NCBI GenBank assembly: GCA_947588865.1
Contig: CANPYQ010000002.1
Span: 1-23,892, forward strand
Source: an uncultured Bacilli bacterium
Lineage (GTDB): Bacteria; Bacillota_I; Bacilli_A; RF39; UBA660
DNA: 23,892 nt
Direction: 5' to 3'
The translations under genes and the position numbers were made by a program. Below are positions 1-7,417 of this stretch, piece by piece. The notes under the pieces were generated by a model. It did no database searches, had not been told where the DNA came from, and worked only from the letters and a program-made list of their open reading frames with translations. The stretch's first letter is position 1. Every line of letters begins with the position of its first letter.

Positions 1-102
1 CAAATGAAACGATATTTATTATAAAACTTATTTCTCCTTATTCAATAAAACGAGAATTTAATATTTTATTCTACATACAGAGAATAATAAATAAATTTAA
101 TA
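1..102. other. Left edge, no supported gene
   Basis: No gene can be supported here. Two open + strand tails enter from the left edge: one frame ends with TAA at 22-24 (last residues QMKRYLL), another stays open to TGA at 111-113. Either could be the C-terminus of a gene outside the window. Because AbiEii toxins usually follow an AbiEi antitoxin, the upstream gene could be abiEi, but this is only inference. The stretch also holds the inverted copy of a 12-mer found at two promoters further on (68-79). Confidence 0.3.
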
Positions 103-131
103 TTTACTTTTGATGCATTTTTTGATAATAT
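103..131 (+). promoter_or_regulatory. Promoter of the AbiEii-like gene
   Basis: A -35-like TTTACT (103-108), a 17-nt spacer and a -10-like TAATAT (126-131) stand before the gene. The predicted transcript would start near 138, about 19 nt before the preferred ATG at 157. If the upstream gene is an antitoxin, this gives the toxin homologue its own promoter. Confidence 0.4.
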
Positions 132-156
132 ATCACCTATGGCGGATGGTGATTTT

Positions 157-1020
157 ATGAATTTTGAAAATGACGATAAATTAAAAGCGTTTCTTAAAAG
201 TGAATCAAAAAGACTTGGAATATCTATTTTTAACACATATAATACTTATTTTTCAAGATTGCTTCTCGAAAGGATTAATAAAACTTGTTATAATAATTTA
301 TATGTTAAAGGGAGTTTTTCTGAAATAACCCATTTAAATAAAATGACGAGACCTATTACTGATATAGATTTAGTGTCCACTAGTTATCATAATGATCCAT
401 TAATTACTTTATATAAAGCTATGTATATTGAAAATGAGAAATTATATTATGAATTAACTGATATACCCAAAAGAACAAAAACGGGTATTTACAAAATACA
501 TATAGTTGCTAATTTTGGAAAAATTAAACATCAAATTTCTATAGATTTTCAAGAATTATCAAAAACAATGTATGAAAAGGATTACAAAAGAGTTGAACCA
601 ATATTTAAAAATGATAACTATTTTTATATTTATACACCTTCATACGAAGAACATTTAGCAGAAAAACTTTGTATAGTAGTAGAAAGTAATAAAAGCAATG
701 TACTAAATACAAGAGTTAAAGATTTTTATGATATATATAATCTAAGTAAGGGTAACTATAATAGTGATAGACTATCATATTTCTTTTATCATATGTTAAT
801 TGATAGGAATAAAATAAATATTGATGATGTATCTACTAGACATTTGGACGAAACATATATAGAGAATCATCAACAACTATGGGATTGCATGAGCAAAAAA
901 TATGAATTTTTGGATAAAAATATAGATTTTAAGAATGCAGTAATTAATACTAAGAATATTCTAAATAAGGAATTGGAAAATCTTGAAAAAACGAAAACAC
1001 TTAAGATAACTTTAAGATAA
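157..1020 (+). CDS. AbiEii/AbiGii-type nucleotidyltransferase, toxin component family
   Basis: This 287-aa protein belongs by motif to the AbiEii/AbiGii nucleotidyltransferases, the toxin half of type IV toxin-antitoxin and abortive-infection systems; family members are reported to transfer nucleotides to RNA targets such as tRNA in the cytoplasm. The polymerase-beta-like core is visible as GS at residues 52-53 followed by the acidic pair in TDIDL (Asp69, Asp71). The C-terminal half has the usual EEHLAEKL segment and RVKDFYDIYNL (Asp189, Asp192). An ATG at 139 is in frame, but the GGTGAT Shine-Dalgarno at 148-153 lies after it and serves the ATG at 157, the same arrangement as other genes here, so I start at 157. 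The partner AbiEi antitoxin is not within the window. The fold call is firm; toxin activity is inferred. Confidence 0.82.
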   Translation: MNFENDDKLKAFLKSESKRLGISIFNTYNTYFSRLLLERINKTCYNNLYVKGSFSEITHLNKMTRPITDIDLVSTSYHNDPLITLYKAMYIENEKLYYELTDIPKRTKTGIYKIHIVANFGKIKHQISIDFQELSKTMYEKDYKRVEPIFKNDNYFYIYTPSYEEHLAEKLCIVVESNKSNVLNTRVKDFYDIYNLSKGNYNSDRLSYFFYHMLIDRNKINIDDVSTRHLDETYIENHQQLWDCMSKKYEFLDKNIDFKNAVINTKNILNKELENLEKTKTLKITLR

Positions 1021-1035
1021 ATTAAGTGTTTTTTA
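994..1035 (+). terminator. Intrinsic terminator overlapping the AbiEii-like gene end
   Basis: An 11-bp stem (994-1004 with 1022-1032) flanks a 17-nt loop and runs directly into a T-rich tract. The left arm is inside the coding sequence and the stop codon is in the loop. Confidence 0.75.
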
Positions 1036-1075
1036 TTGTATTTATACAGAAAATAATATATAATGTATGTAGAAT
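1036..1075 (+). promoter_or_regulatory. Phosphoketolase promoter with shared 12-mer
   Basis: TTGTAT (1036-1041), a 17-nt spacer and a perfect TATAAT (1059-1064) form a good sigma-A promoter right after the preceding terminator. The 12-mer TGTATGTAGAAT begins on the last T of the -10 (1064-1075). The same 12-mer sits in the same register at the adhesin promoter at 10571. Confidence 0.7.
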
Positions 1076-1090
1076 AAAGAGGGTGATAAA

Positions 1091-3445
1091 ATGACAAAAA
1101 TACTTAGTGAAAATATGGCGTTAAAGCTTGATGCATATTTTAGAGCAGCAAATTATTTATCAGTTGGGCAACTTTATCTGCTTGATAATCCATTACTTAA
1201 AAGACCTTTAACAAAGGATGATATTAAGAAAAAAATAGTTGGGCACTGGGGAACAGTTCCAGGACAAAATTTTATATATACACATTTAAATCGAATAATT
1301 AAAGAACATGATCTTAATATGATATATATATCAGGTCCAGGGCATGGTGGGAATTCTATAGTTTCAAATGTTTATTTAGAAGGATCCTACACAGATATAT
1401 ACCCTAATATTACAGAAGATGAAGAAGGGATGAGAAAGTTATTTAAACAATTTTCATTCCCAGGAGGAATATCTAGCCATGTTGCCCCAGAAACACCGGG
1501 TTCTATAAACGAAGGTGGAGAACTTGGATATAGTTTATCTCATGCATATGGAGCTGTTTTAGATAATCCAGATTTAATCGTTGCTTGTGTAGTTGGAGAT
1601 GGTGAAGCTGAAACTGGACCACTTGCTACTTCTTGGCAATTAAATAAAATTATTAATCCTAAAACAGATGGGGTCGTTTTACCAATTTTACATTTAAATG
1701 GATATAAAATATCCAATCCAACAATTTTTTCAAGAATTTCTGAGCAAGAATTAAAGTTTTTCTTTTATGGTTGTGGATATATGCCAATAATAGTAGAAAT
1801 AGATAATAATCTAGATGTATATGAAAAGCATGAAAGAATGGCTGAAGCACTTGAAGAATGTATTTCTATGATAAAACAAATCAAAGAAACATTTAATGAT
1901 AATTCAGCTAGACCTATATGGCCTATGATAGTTCTTAAGACACCTAAAGGGTGGACAGGGCCTAAAATTGTAAAAGGTAAACAGGTGGAAGGTTCTTTTA
2001 GAGCTCATCAAGTTCCAATAATGATAGAAGAAGAAGATGATATAAAACAATTAGAATCATGGATGAGAAGTTATAAGCCAGAGGAACTTTTTGATAATAA
2101 TGGGACATTGAAGAGCGAATTAAAGGAATTATGCCCTAAAGGAGATAGAAGAATGGGATCAAATCCCATTGCTAACGGAGGTTTGCTATTAAAAGAACTT
2201 AGAATGCCAGACTTTAAAGAATATGGTGTTAAAGTTGATTATCCTGGTAGTATTGAAGCACAGGATATGATGGAATTAGGAACTTTTGTTCGTGATATAA
2301 TAAAATATAATAAAGAGTCAAAAAACTTTAGAGTATTTGGCCCTGATGAAGCAATGTCAAATAGACTTAATCATATTTTTGAAGAATCTAATAGGCAATT
2401 TAATGGATTAATAATTCAAAATGATGAATTTGTATCATCTAGTGGAAGAATTATAGATTCTATACTTTCTGAACATATTTGTGAAGGGATGCTTGAGGGA
2501 TATTTATTAACAGGTCGTCACGGATTTTTTAACTCATATGAGGCTTTTATTAGGATAGTAGATTCTATGACGAGTCAACACGCAAAATGGTTAAAAGTAA
2601 CGAGTGAACTTCCTTGGAGGCAAAAAATATCGTCTCTAAATTATGTTTTAACATCGCATGTTTGGCAACAAGACCACAATGGTTATACACATCAAGATCC
2701 AGGGTTTTTAAATCATTTAGTTACAAAAAAATCAGATATTGTAAGAATGTATTTGCCACCAGATGCTAATTGCTTACTTTCTTGCTTTGATCACTGTATA
2801 AGAAGTAAAAATTATATTAATGTAATAGTTGCATCTAAACATCCTCGTCCACAATGGTTAACTATGGATGAGGCTATAAAGCACTGTACTAACGGTATTG
2901 GTATATGGGATTTTGCTAGTAATGATCAGGATAGTGAACCAGATTTAGTCATGGCATGTGCAGGGGATACTCCAACTTTAGAGGCTTTAGCCGCAACTTC
3001 AATTATAAGAGAAAATTTTCCTGAAATTAAAATTAGATTTGTAAATGTCGTTGACTTAATGAGACTTGAATCTAATTTAAAACATCCACACGGATTAAGT
3101 GATGACGAATATAATTCTTTGTTTACAAAAGATAAACCTATTATTTTTGCATTTCATGGATATCCATCTTTGATTCATCAATTAGTATATAATCGTGATA
3201 ATGAAAATATACATGTTCATGGATATCAGGAAGAAGGCACAATTACAACGCCATTTGACATGAGAGTACAAAATAAAATAGACAGGTACAATCTAGTCAT
3301 AGATGCTATAAAATATTTGCCACAATTAAGAAATAGAGGTTCTAGATTAGTACAATGGTGTAAAAATAAACTTGTAGAACATAAATTATATATTAAAGAG
3401 TATGGTGAGGATTTAGAAGAAATAAAAAATTGGAAATGGAAATAA
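1091..3445 (+). CDS. xfp: Phosphoketolase (xylulose-5-phosphate / fructose-6-phosphate)
   Basis: The enzyme is a thiamine-diphosphate-dependent phosphoketolase that splits xylulose 5-phosphate (and in many homologues fructose 6-phosphate) with phosphate into acetyl phosphate plus glyceraldehyde 3-phosphate (or erythrose 4-phosphate). It is the key cytoplasmic step of heterofermentative sugar breakdown. Both family signatures are intact: EGGELGY at residues 141-147 and the stretch ending in GDGE at 169-172 that binds thiamine diphosphate and Mg2+. SHVAPETPGS and LLTGRHGFFNSYEAF are further typical segments. At 784 aa it is full length. The ATG is preceded by GAGGGTGATAAA, a strong Shine-Dalgarno. 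It is monocistronic, with its own promoter and terminator. Dual substrate use cannot be judged from the sequence. The acetyl phosphate would give ATP through acetate kinase, which is not in the window. Confidence 0.97.
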   Translation: MTKILSENMALKLDAYFRAANYLSVGQLYLLDNPLLKRPLTKDDIKKKIVGHWGTVPGQNFIYTHLNRIIKEHDLNMIYISGPGHGGNSIVSNVYLEGSYTDIYPNITEDEEGMRKLFKQFSFPGGISSHVAPETPGSINEGGELGYSLSHAYGAVLDNPDLIVACVVGDGEAETGPLATSWQLNKIINPKTDGVVLPILHLNGYKISNPTIFSRISEQELKFFFYGCGYMPIIVEIDNNLDVYEKHERMAEALEECISMIKQIKETFNDNSARPIWPMIVLKTPKGWTGPKIVKGKQVEGSFRAHQVPIMIEEEDDIKQLESWMRSYKPEELFDNNGTLKSELKELCPKGDRRMGSNPIANGGLLLKELRMPDFKEYGVKVDYPGSIEAQDMMELGTFVRDIIKYNKESKNFRVFGPDEAMSNRLNHIFEESNRQFNGLIIQNDEFVSSSGRIIDSILSEHICEGMLEGYLLTGRHGFFNSYEAFIRIVDSMTSQHAKWLKVTSELPWRQKISSLNYVLTSHVWQQDHNGYTHQDPGFLNHLVTKKSDIVRMYLPPDANCLLSCFDHCIRSKNYINVIVASKHPRPQWLTMDEAIKHCTNGIGIWDFASNDQDSEPDLVMACAGDTPTLEALAATSIIRENFPEIKIRFVNVVDLMRLESNLKHPHGLSDDEYNSLFTKDKPIIFAFHGYPSLIHQLVYNRDNENIHVHGYQEEGTITTPFDMRVQNKIDRYNLVIDAIKYLPQLRNRGSRLVQWCKNKLVEHKLYIKEYGEDLEEIKNWKWK

Positions 3446-3473
3446 AAGGTATTGAAATCATATACCTTTTTTT
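3444..3473 (+). terminator. Intrinsic terminator after the phosphoketolase gene
   Basis: A 9-bp perfect stem (3444-3452 with 3462-3470), a 9-nt loop and a run of seven T. It overlaps the last bases of the stop codon. Part of its loop reads TTGAAA and can serve as the -35 of the next promoter. Confidence 0.85.
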
Positions 3474-3481
3474 GTTATACT
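3452..3481 (+). promoter_or_regulatory. Promoter of the HTH-metallophosphoesterase gene
   Basis: TTGAAA (3452-3457), an 18-nt spacer and TATACT (3476-3481), preceded by TGT to give an extended -10. The -35 begins at the last base of the terminator's left arm and continues through its loop. The start codon is only 17 nt after the -10, so the leader would be roughly 10 nt. Confidence 0.6.
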
Positions 3482-3498
3482 TACAATAGGGTGATTAG

Positions 3499-4449
3499 AT
3501 GACTGAAATAAATAATAAAATTATAAAAATGATAGAGGAAAATAAAAGTTTAAAAGAAATAAGTATATTACTGGGATTAAGTGAAAAGCAAGTATATGTT
3601 AGAATTAGACAGATAATAAATTATGGTTATCAAGTTATTTCAAGATATTCATATAATGCAGATATATATTATAAGATATGGAGAAAATTTTATAATCCAG
3701 TTAGTAATCAAGTTACTATTTTAACTCAAAAAGACAAACCATTTAGATGTTTAGTAACATCTGATATTCAAATAGGAAATATAGATTCAGATATTAATCT
3801 ATTGAAAATTGTATATGAATATGCATCTAAAGAGGGAATAAATATTATATTAAATTGTGGTGATTTACTTGAAGGAATTTATTCAAGTGATAAAAAAAGT
3901 TTAAAAACATTAGAACAACAGTTAAATTTTTTATTGAAGAAATATCCATATGATAAAAATATAAATAATTTTATAATTTTAGGAAATCATGACTATCATT
4001 CGTTATTTTATGATGGTATTGATATACAAAAAAGAATAATTAATTCCAGATATGATATAGTTCCAATAGGCTTTGGTAAAGGCATTATAAAACTTAAAGA
4101 TGATAATCTTTTATTAGAGCATGAACTTAGTGTTGATAAAAATCCAATTGTTACCCAAAATTCAAAAATATCTTTAGTAGGTCATGGACATATGATGAAA
4201 ACTAAAATTTATGATAAACTTTATATATGTGTTCCTACATTAAGCTATATATCACCAGATAAAACAAAAGAAGTATTACCTGGATTTATAGATATGCAGA
4301 TACATTTTAATAATAATAAGTTTGAGTATATAGAATTAAAACATATGGTTTTAACACCTAAGATATATCAAGCAAGTGAATCCAGGTGCAAAATATCAGA
4401 AATATTTAATGAAAGCGGAAATAATTATGTTAAAATTAAAGGAAAGTAA
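3499..4449 (+). CDS. Metallophosphoesterase with N-terminal helix-turn-helix
   Basis: This 316-aa protein fuses a small helix-turn-helix region (about residues 4-45; LKEISILLGLSEKQVYVRI looks like a classic recognition unit) to a calcineurin-like phosphoesterase domain (about 82-290). Metal-site motifs appear in order: D89-I-Q91, GD at 121-122, GNHD at 162-165, His208, and GHGH at 228-231. The first motif is normally DxH; here the His is Gln91, so one metal ligand may be replaced. Substrate is unknown. The HTH suggests a nucleic-acid partner, and a DNA-repair or regulatory phosphodiesterase/nuclease is one reading. The ATG is set by AGGGTGATTAG directly upstream. The gene has its own promoter and terminator, so context gives no pathway. 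Confidence 0.85.
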   Translation: MTEINNKIIKMIEENKSLKEISILLGLSEKQVYVRIRQIINYGYQVISRYSYNADIYYKIWRKFYNPVSNQVTILTQKDKPFRCLVTSDIQIGNIDSDINLLKIVYEYASKEGINIILNCGDLLEGIYSSDKKSLKTLEQQLNFLLKKYPYDKNINNFIILGNHDYHSLFYDGIDIQKRIINSRYDIVPIGFGKGIIKLKDDNLLLEHELSVDKNPIVTQNSKISLVGHGHMMKTKIYDKLYICVPTLSYISPDKTKEVLPGFIDMQIHFNNNKFEYIELKHMVLTPKIYQASESRCKISEIFNESGNNYVKIKGK

Positions 4450-4460
4450 TTTCTTTTTTT
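4438..4460 (+). terminator. Intrinsic terminator with the stop codon in its tetraloop
   Basis: An 8-bp stem (4438-4445 with 4450-4457, one G-U pair) is closed by GTAA, a GNRA-type tetraloop that contains the TAA stop codon of the phosphoesterase gene. A T tract follows. Confidence 0.65.
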
Positions 4461-4469
4461 TATAAGTTT

Positions 4470-4478
4470 TGTTATAAT
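4470..4478 (+). promoter_or_regulatory. Extended -10 promoter of the SDR-ynbB-RluA operon
   Basis: TGTTATAAT is a consensus extended -10 element. No convincing -35 is seen. The predicted start site (about 4485) falls on the Shine-Dalgarno AGGAAGTG, giving a leader near 12 nt. Confidence 0.6.
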
Positions 4479-4496
4479 ACTCTAGGAAGTGAAAAA

Positions 4497-5201
4497 ATGA
4501 AAAAAGTTGCTTTAATTACTGGATGTGCAAAGGGTATTGGAAGAGAAATAGCTTTAGAATTTGCACGAGATGGTTACAATATAATAGGTACTTATAATAC
4601 AAGCTTAGATGATGTAGCTAAGTTGAAAAGCAGAGTAGAGGCTATTGGTGTTAATATGGACATATATAAAATAGATCTAAAAAATGAAAATGAAATAGAT
4701 TTATTTACAAAAGCCATAAAAAATAAATACGATAAAATAGATGTCCTTGTAAATAATGCAGCGGTATGTTTAGACTGTCCTTTCAATGAAAAAACGAAAA
4801 AAGAATTTATGGAAGTATTAGAGGTTAATTTAATCGCACCCTTTTTACTTATTCAAAAATTATATAATGTAATTGATGGTGGAGTCATAATAAATATATC
4901 TTCTACTGATGGAATAGATACATATACGAAACTTAATATGGATTATTCTGCATCAAAGGCTGCTCTTATAAATCTCACTAAATCCTTTGCCTTAGAATTT
5001 GAAAATATAAGAGTTTATGCACTTTGTCCAAATTGGGTGAATACTGAAAGTATAAAACAAATGAGTGAGGATTATTTAAAAGAAGAGATGGATAGAGTGG
5101 ATCAAAAAAAATTAATAGAACCCAGAGAAGTTGCTTTTAAGGCTTTAGAACTAATAGAAGGCAATTTAAAAAGTGGAAGTATAGTAGTAATGGAGGGGTA
5201 A
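4497..5201 (+). CDS. Short-chain dehydrogenase/reductase (FabG-like)
   Basis: A 234-aa classical SDR with an NAD(P)-binding Rossmann fold. TGCAKGIG at residues 8-15 is the dinucleotide loop, NNAA is at 86-89, Asn111 is at the usual structural/catalytic position, Ser136 lies in the ISS segment, and the catalytic pair is Tyr150 and Lys154 in YSASK. Length matches the family. It resembles 3-oxoacyl-ACP reductase, but substrate cannot be read from the sequence and no fatty-acid genes are nearby. It is first in a three-gene operon: its stop is one base before the next ATG, and the GGAGGGG near its end is the Shine-Dalgarno of the following gene. Confidence 0.9.
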   Translation: MKKVALITGCAKGIGREIALEFARDGYNIIGTYNTSLDDVAKLKSRVEAIGVNMDIYKIDLKNENEIDLFTKAIKNKYDKIDVLVNNAAVCLDCPFNEKTKKEFMEVLEVNLIAPFLLIQKLYNVIDGGVIINISSTDGIDTYTKLNMDYSASKAALINLTKSFALEFENIRVYALCPNWVNTESIKQMSEDYLKEEMDRVDQKKLIEPREVAFKALELIEGNLKSGSIVVMEG

Positions 5202-5202
5202 T

Positions 5203-6444
5203 ATGGATATATTAGAATATATAAATAGTGCAGAAAAGAAAATAAAAAAAGAGCTAAAAAAGGTTGATGAAGTAGTATTTTTTAATAGCAAAAAAGTACT
5301 TGATGCTTTTCATAAAGAAGGAGTATCAGAGTATCATTTTAATAGTACTACAGGATATGGATATAATGATTTAGGAAGAGATGTTATAGAAAAAGTATAT
5401 TCAGATATTTTTAAAAGTGAAGATGCTTTAGTTAGAGGTCAGTTTATATCTGGAACACATGCATTATGTGTTACTTTATTTGGTTTACTCAGGCCAAATG
5501 ATATTATGCTATCTATATGTGGAACACCATATGATACTTTACATGAAGTAATTGGTATAGTTAAAAATTCAAGTTCTTTAAAAGAATTTGGAGTTAAATA
5601 TGAGGAAATTAATTTAATAAATAATGATTTTGACTATGAAAAAATAATAGATAGAGTTAGTAAAAAAGATTTGAAAATAATTTATATACAAAGATCTAAA
5701 GGATATTCTACTAGAAAGAGTATAAGCATAGAAAAATTAGAAAACATAATAAGGAAAATAAGGAATGTGAATAAAGATGTAATAATTGTAGTTGATAATT
5801 GTTACTGTGAATTTGTCACAACAAAAGAACCAATTGAAGTAGGTGCAGATATCTGTGTAGGTTCACTTATAAAAAATTTAGGTGGAGGAATCACTCCTAA
5901 TGGCGCATATATAGTTGGTAAGCGTGATCTAATTAATCTTGTAGGACAAAGACTAACTGTTCCTGGAGAGGGTAAGGAGGTTGGACCTACTTTGAATATG
6001 AATAAACCGTTACTCCAAGGATTATTTTTTGCACCAAGTGTAGTTGGAAGCGCACTTAAGACTGCTATTTTAACAAGTTTTGTTCTCGAAGATAAAGGAT
6101 ATTTGGTTGAACCTAAATATAATGAGGATAGGGTAGATATAGTACAAAACATAATATTTAATAATAAGGAAGATTTAATTAGATATACACAAGGAATACA
6201 GATGGGTTCTCCAATAGATTCTAAAGCAATCCCAGTCCCATCTGATATGCCAGGATATGATGATAAAGTTATAATGGCTGCAGGAACATTTACACAAGGC
6301 TCATCGATCGAACTTTCATGTGATGGACCGATAAGAGAGCCTTTTATAGCATATCAACAAGGAGCTTTAACATATGAGTATGGGAAATTAGGGCTTATCA
6401 AAGCAATAGAAAAATTAGAGGAAAAATGCGAAAAAACAAATTAG
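5203..6444 (+). CDS. ynbB: YnbB-like PLP enzyme, methionine gamma-lyase / aluminium-resistance family
   Basis: This 413-aa pyridoxal-phosphate enzyme belongs to the YnbB family of Bacillota (often annotated as methionine gamma-lyase family or aluminium resistance protein). It is a fold-type-I protein distantly related to cystathionine beta/gamma-lyases. The internal aldimine lysine is most likely Lys224 in GSLIKNLGGG. The N-terminal segment containing FHFNST-like residues (YHFNSTTGYGYNDLGRD) and RGQFISGTHA are typical of the family. Length is normal. The physiological reaction is unsettled; C-S lyase action on sulphur amino acids is only inferred from the fold. Translation is probably coupled to the SDR gene (one-base gap) and to the RluA gene (19-base overlap). 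Confidence 0.88.
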   Translation: MDILEYINSAEKKIKKELKKVDEVVFFNSKKVLDAFHKEGVSEYHFNSTTGYGYNDLGRDVIEKVYSDIFKSEDALVRGQFISGTHALCVTLFGLLRPNDIMLSICGTPYDTLHEVIGIVKNSSSLKEFGVKYEEINLINNDFDYEKIIDRVSKKDLKIIYIQRSKGYSTRKSISIEKLENIIRKIRNVNKDVIIVVDNCYCEFVTTKEPIEVGADICVGSLIKNLGGGITPNGAYIVGKRDLINLVGQRLTVPGEGKEVGPTLNMNKPLLQGLFFAPSVVGSALKTAILTSFVLEDKGYLVEPKYNEDRVDIVQNIIFNNKEDLIRYTQGIQMGSPIDSKAIPVPSDMPGYDDKVIMAAGTFTQGSSIELSCDGPIREPFIAYQQGALTYEYGKLGLIKAIEKLEEKCEKTN

Positions 6445-7079
6445 AAATACTCTATGAAGATAAGTTTATTATAATAGTTAATAAACCGTCAAGCTTACTT
6501 ACTATAGCTACTACTAAAGAAAAAGAAAGAACTTTATACCACTATGTTTCTGATTATTTAAAGAAAAAAAATAAAAATAATAAAGTATTTATAGTTCATA
6601 GATTAGACAAAGATACTAGTGGTATTGTTATGTTCGCGAAAGATGAAAAAACTAAATTTTTTCTACAGAACAATTGGAATGATTTTAAAAGAAATTATGT
6701 TGCAATCGTAGAAGGTAAGGTAGAAAAAGATAGAGATGTAATTAAAAGTTATTTAAAAGAAACTAAAACGCATCTTACATACTCAGTTAAAGATAAAAAT
6801 GGGAAACTTGCTATTACAGAATATAAGAAAATTCTTGAAAACAGGAAATATACAATGTTGAGTTTAAATTTAAAAACAGGTAGAAAAAATCAAATAAGAG
6901 TTCAATTAAGTGATATGGGAAACCCTATTGTTGGTGACAAAAAATATGGATCTAAAAAAGATCCGATAGGAAGACTAGCGCTAACAGCTAATACATTAGA
7001 ATTTATTCATCCAAAAACTAAGAAAAAAATATTAATAGATATAGATTTACCTAATTCTTTTATAGAAATATTTAAGTAA
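6426..7079 (+). CDS. RluA-family RNA pseudouridine synthase
   Basis: A 217-aa enzyme that isomerises uridine to pseudouridine in rRNA or tRNA in the cytoplasm. The signature HRLDKDTSG is at residues 58-66, with Asp61 the catalytic nucleophile; later elements include KLAITEY and LKTGRKNQIRVQL, which close the active site. It begins directly at the catalytic domain and lacks the N-terminal S4 RNA-binding domain of RluC/RluD, so it is a short-form member and its target base cannot be named. The ATG lies inside the end of the ynbB gene, with AGAGG at 6417-6421 as a closely spaced Shine-Dalgarno, so coupled translation is likely. No clear terminator follows; 7080-7136 is AT-rich and featureless. 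Confidence 0.93.
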   Translation: MRKNKLEILYEDKFIIIVNKPSSLLTIATTKEKERTLYHYVSDYLKKKNKNNKVFIVHRLDKDTSGIVMFAKDEKTKFFLQNNWNDFKRNYVAIVEGKVEKDRDVIKSYLKETKTHLTYSVKDKNGKLAITEYKKILENRKYTMLSLNLKTGRKNQIRVQLSDMGNPIVGDKKYGSKKDPIGRLALTANTLEFIHPKTKKKILIDIDLPNSFIEIFK

Positions 7080-7136
7080 AAAAATGTAAAGTAAAGTTTA
7101 TTTAACTAATGTTTATTCTATAAAATTATTTAGATT

Positions 7137-7145
7137 TGTTATAAT
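7137..7145 (+). promoter_or_regulatory. Extended -10 promoter of the DUF1292-transglycosylase operon
   Basis: TGTTATAAT, identical to the element at 4470. No good -35 is present. The predicted start (about 7152) lies some 13 nt before the ATG at 7165, and it excludes the upstream in-frame GTG at 7150 as a start. Confidence 0.6.
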
Positions 7146-7164
7146 ATATGTGGGAAGGTGTTAT

Positions 7165-7416
7165 ATGGAATTTAATATAGTAGATAATGGTAAAATTATA
7201 AATTGTAAAATTATCTTAACATTTAAAGATACTAATAATAACATAAATTATATAGTATATACTGATGGAACTAAAAATTTTAATGATGAATTAGAAATAT
7301 ATGCTTCTAGATACGAATTGAAAGATAATAATTATATTCTGAAAGATATACAAAATGATTATGAATGGAATTTAATTGACAATATGTTAAACTCTAAATA
7401 TGAGGAGAATTATTAA
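7165..7416 (+). CDS. DUF1292 family protein (YrzB-like)
   Basis: An 83-aa acidic cytoplasmic protein matching the DUF1292/YrzB pattern: an N-terminal beta-rich part (KIILTFKDTNNNINYIVYT), a middle segment with EIYASRYEL, and a C-terminal helix with YEWNLIDNMLNSKYEE. No function is established for the family. In many Bacillota it sits near alaS and the YqgF/RuvX resolvase gene; here it precedes a cell-wall lytic enzyme, which is not the usual setting. The start is the ATG at 7165 served by AAGGTG; the GTG at 7150 is in frame but lies at the predicted transcription start. The next gene starts one base after its stop. Confidence 0.78.
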   Translation: MEFNIVDNGKIINCKIILTFKDTNNNINYIVYTDGTKNFNDELEIYASRYELKDNNYILKDIQNDYEWNLIDNMLNSKYEENY

Positions 7417-7417
7417 T

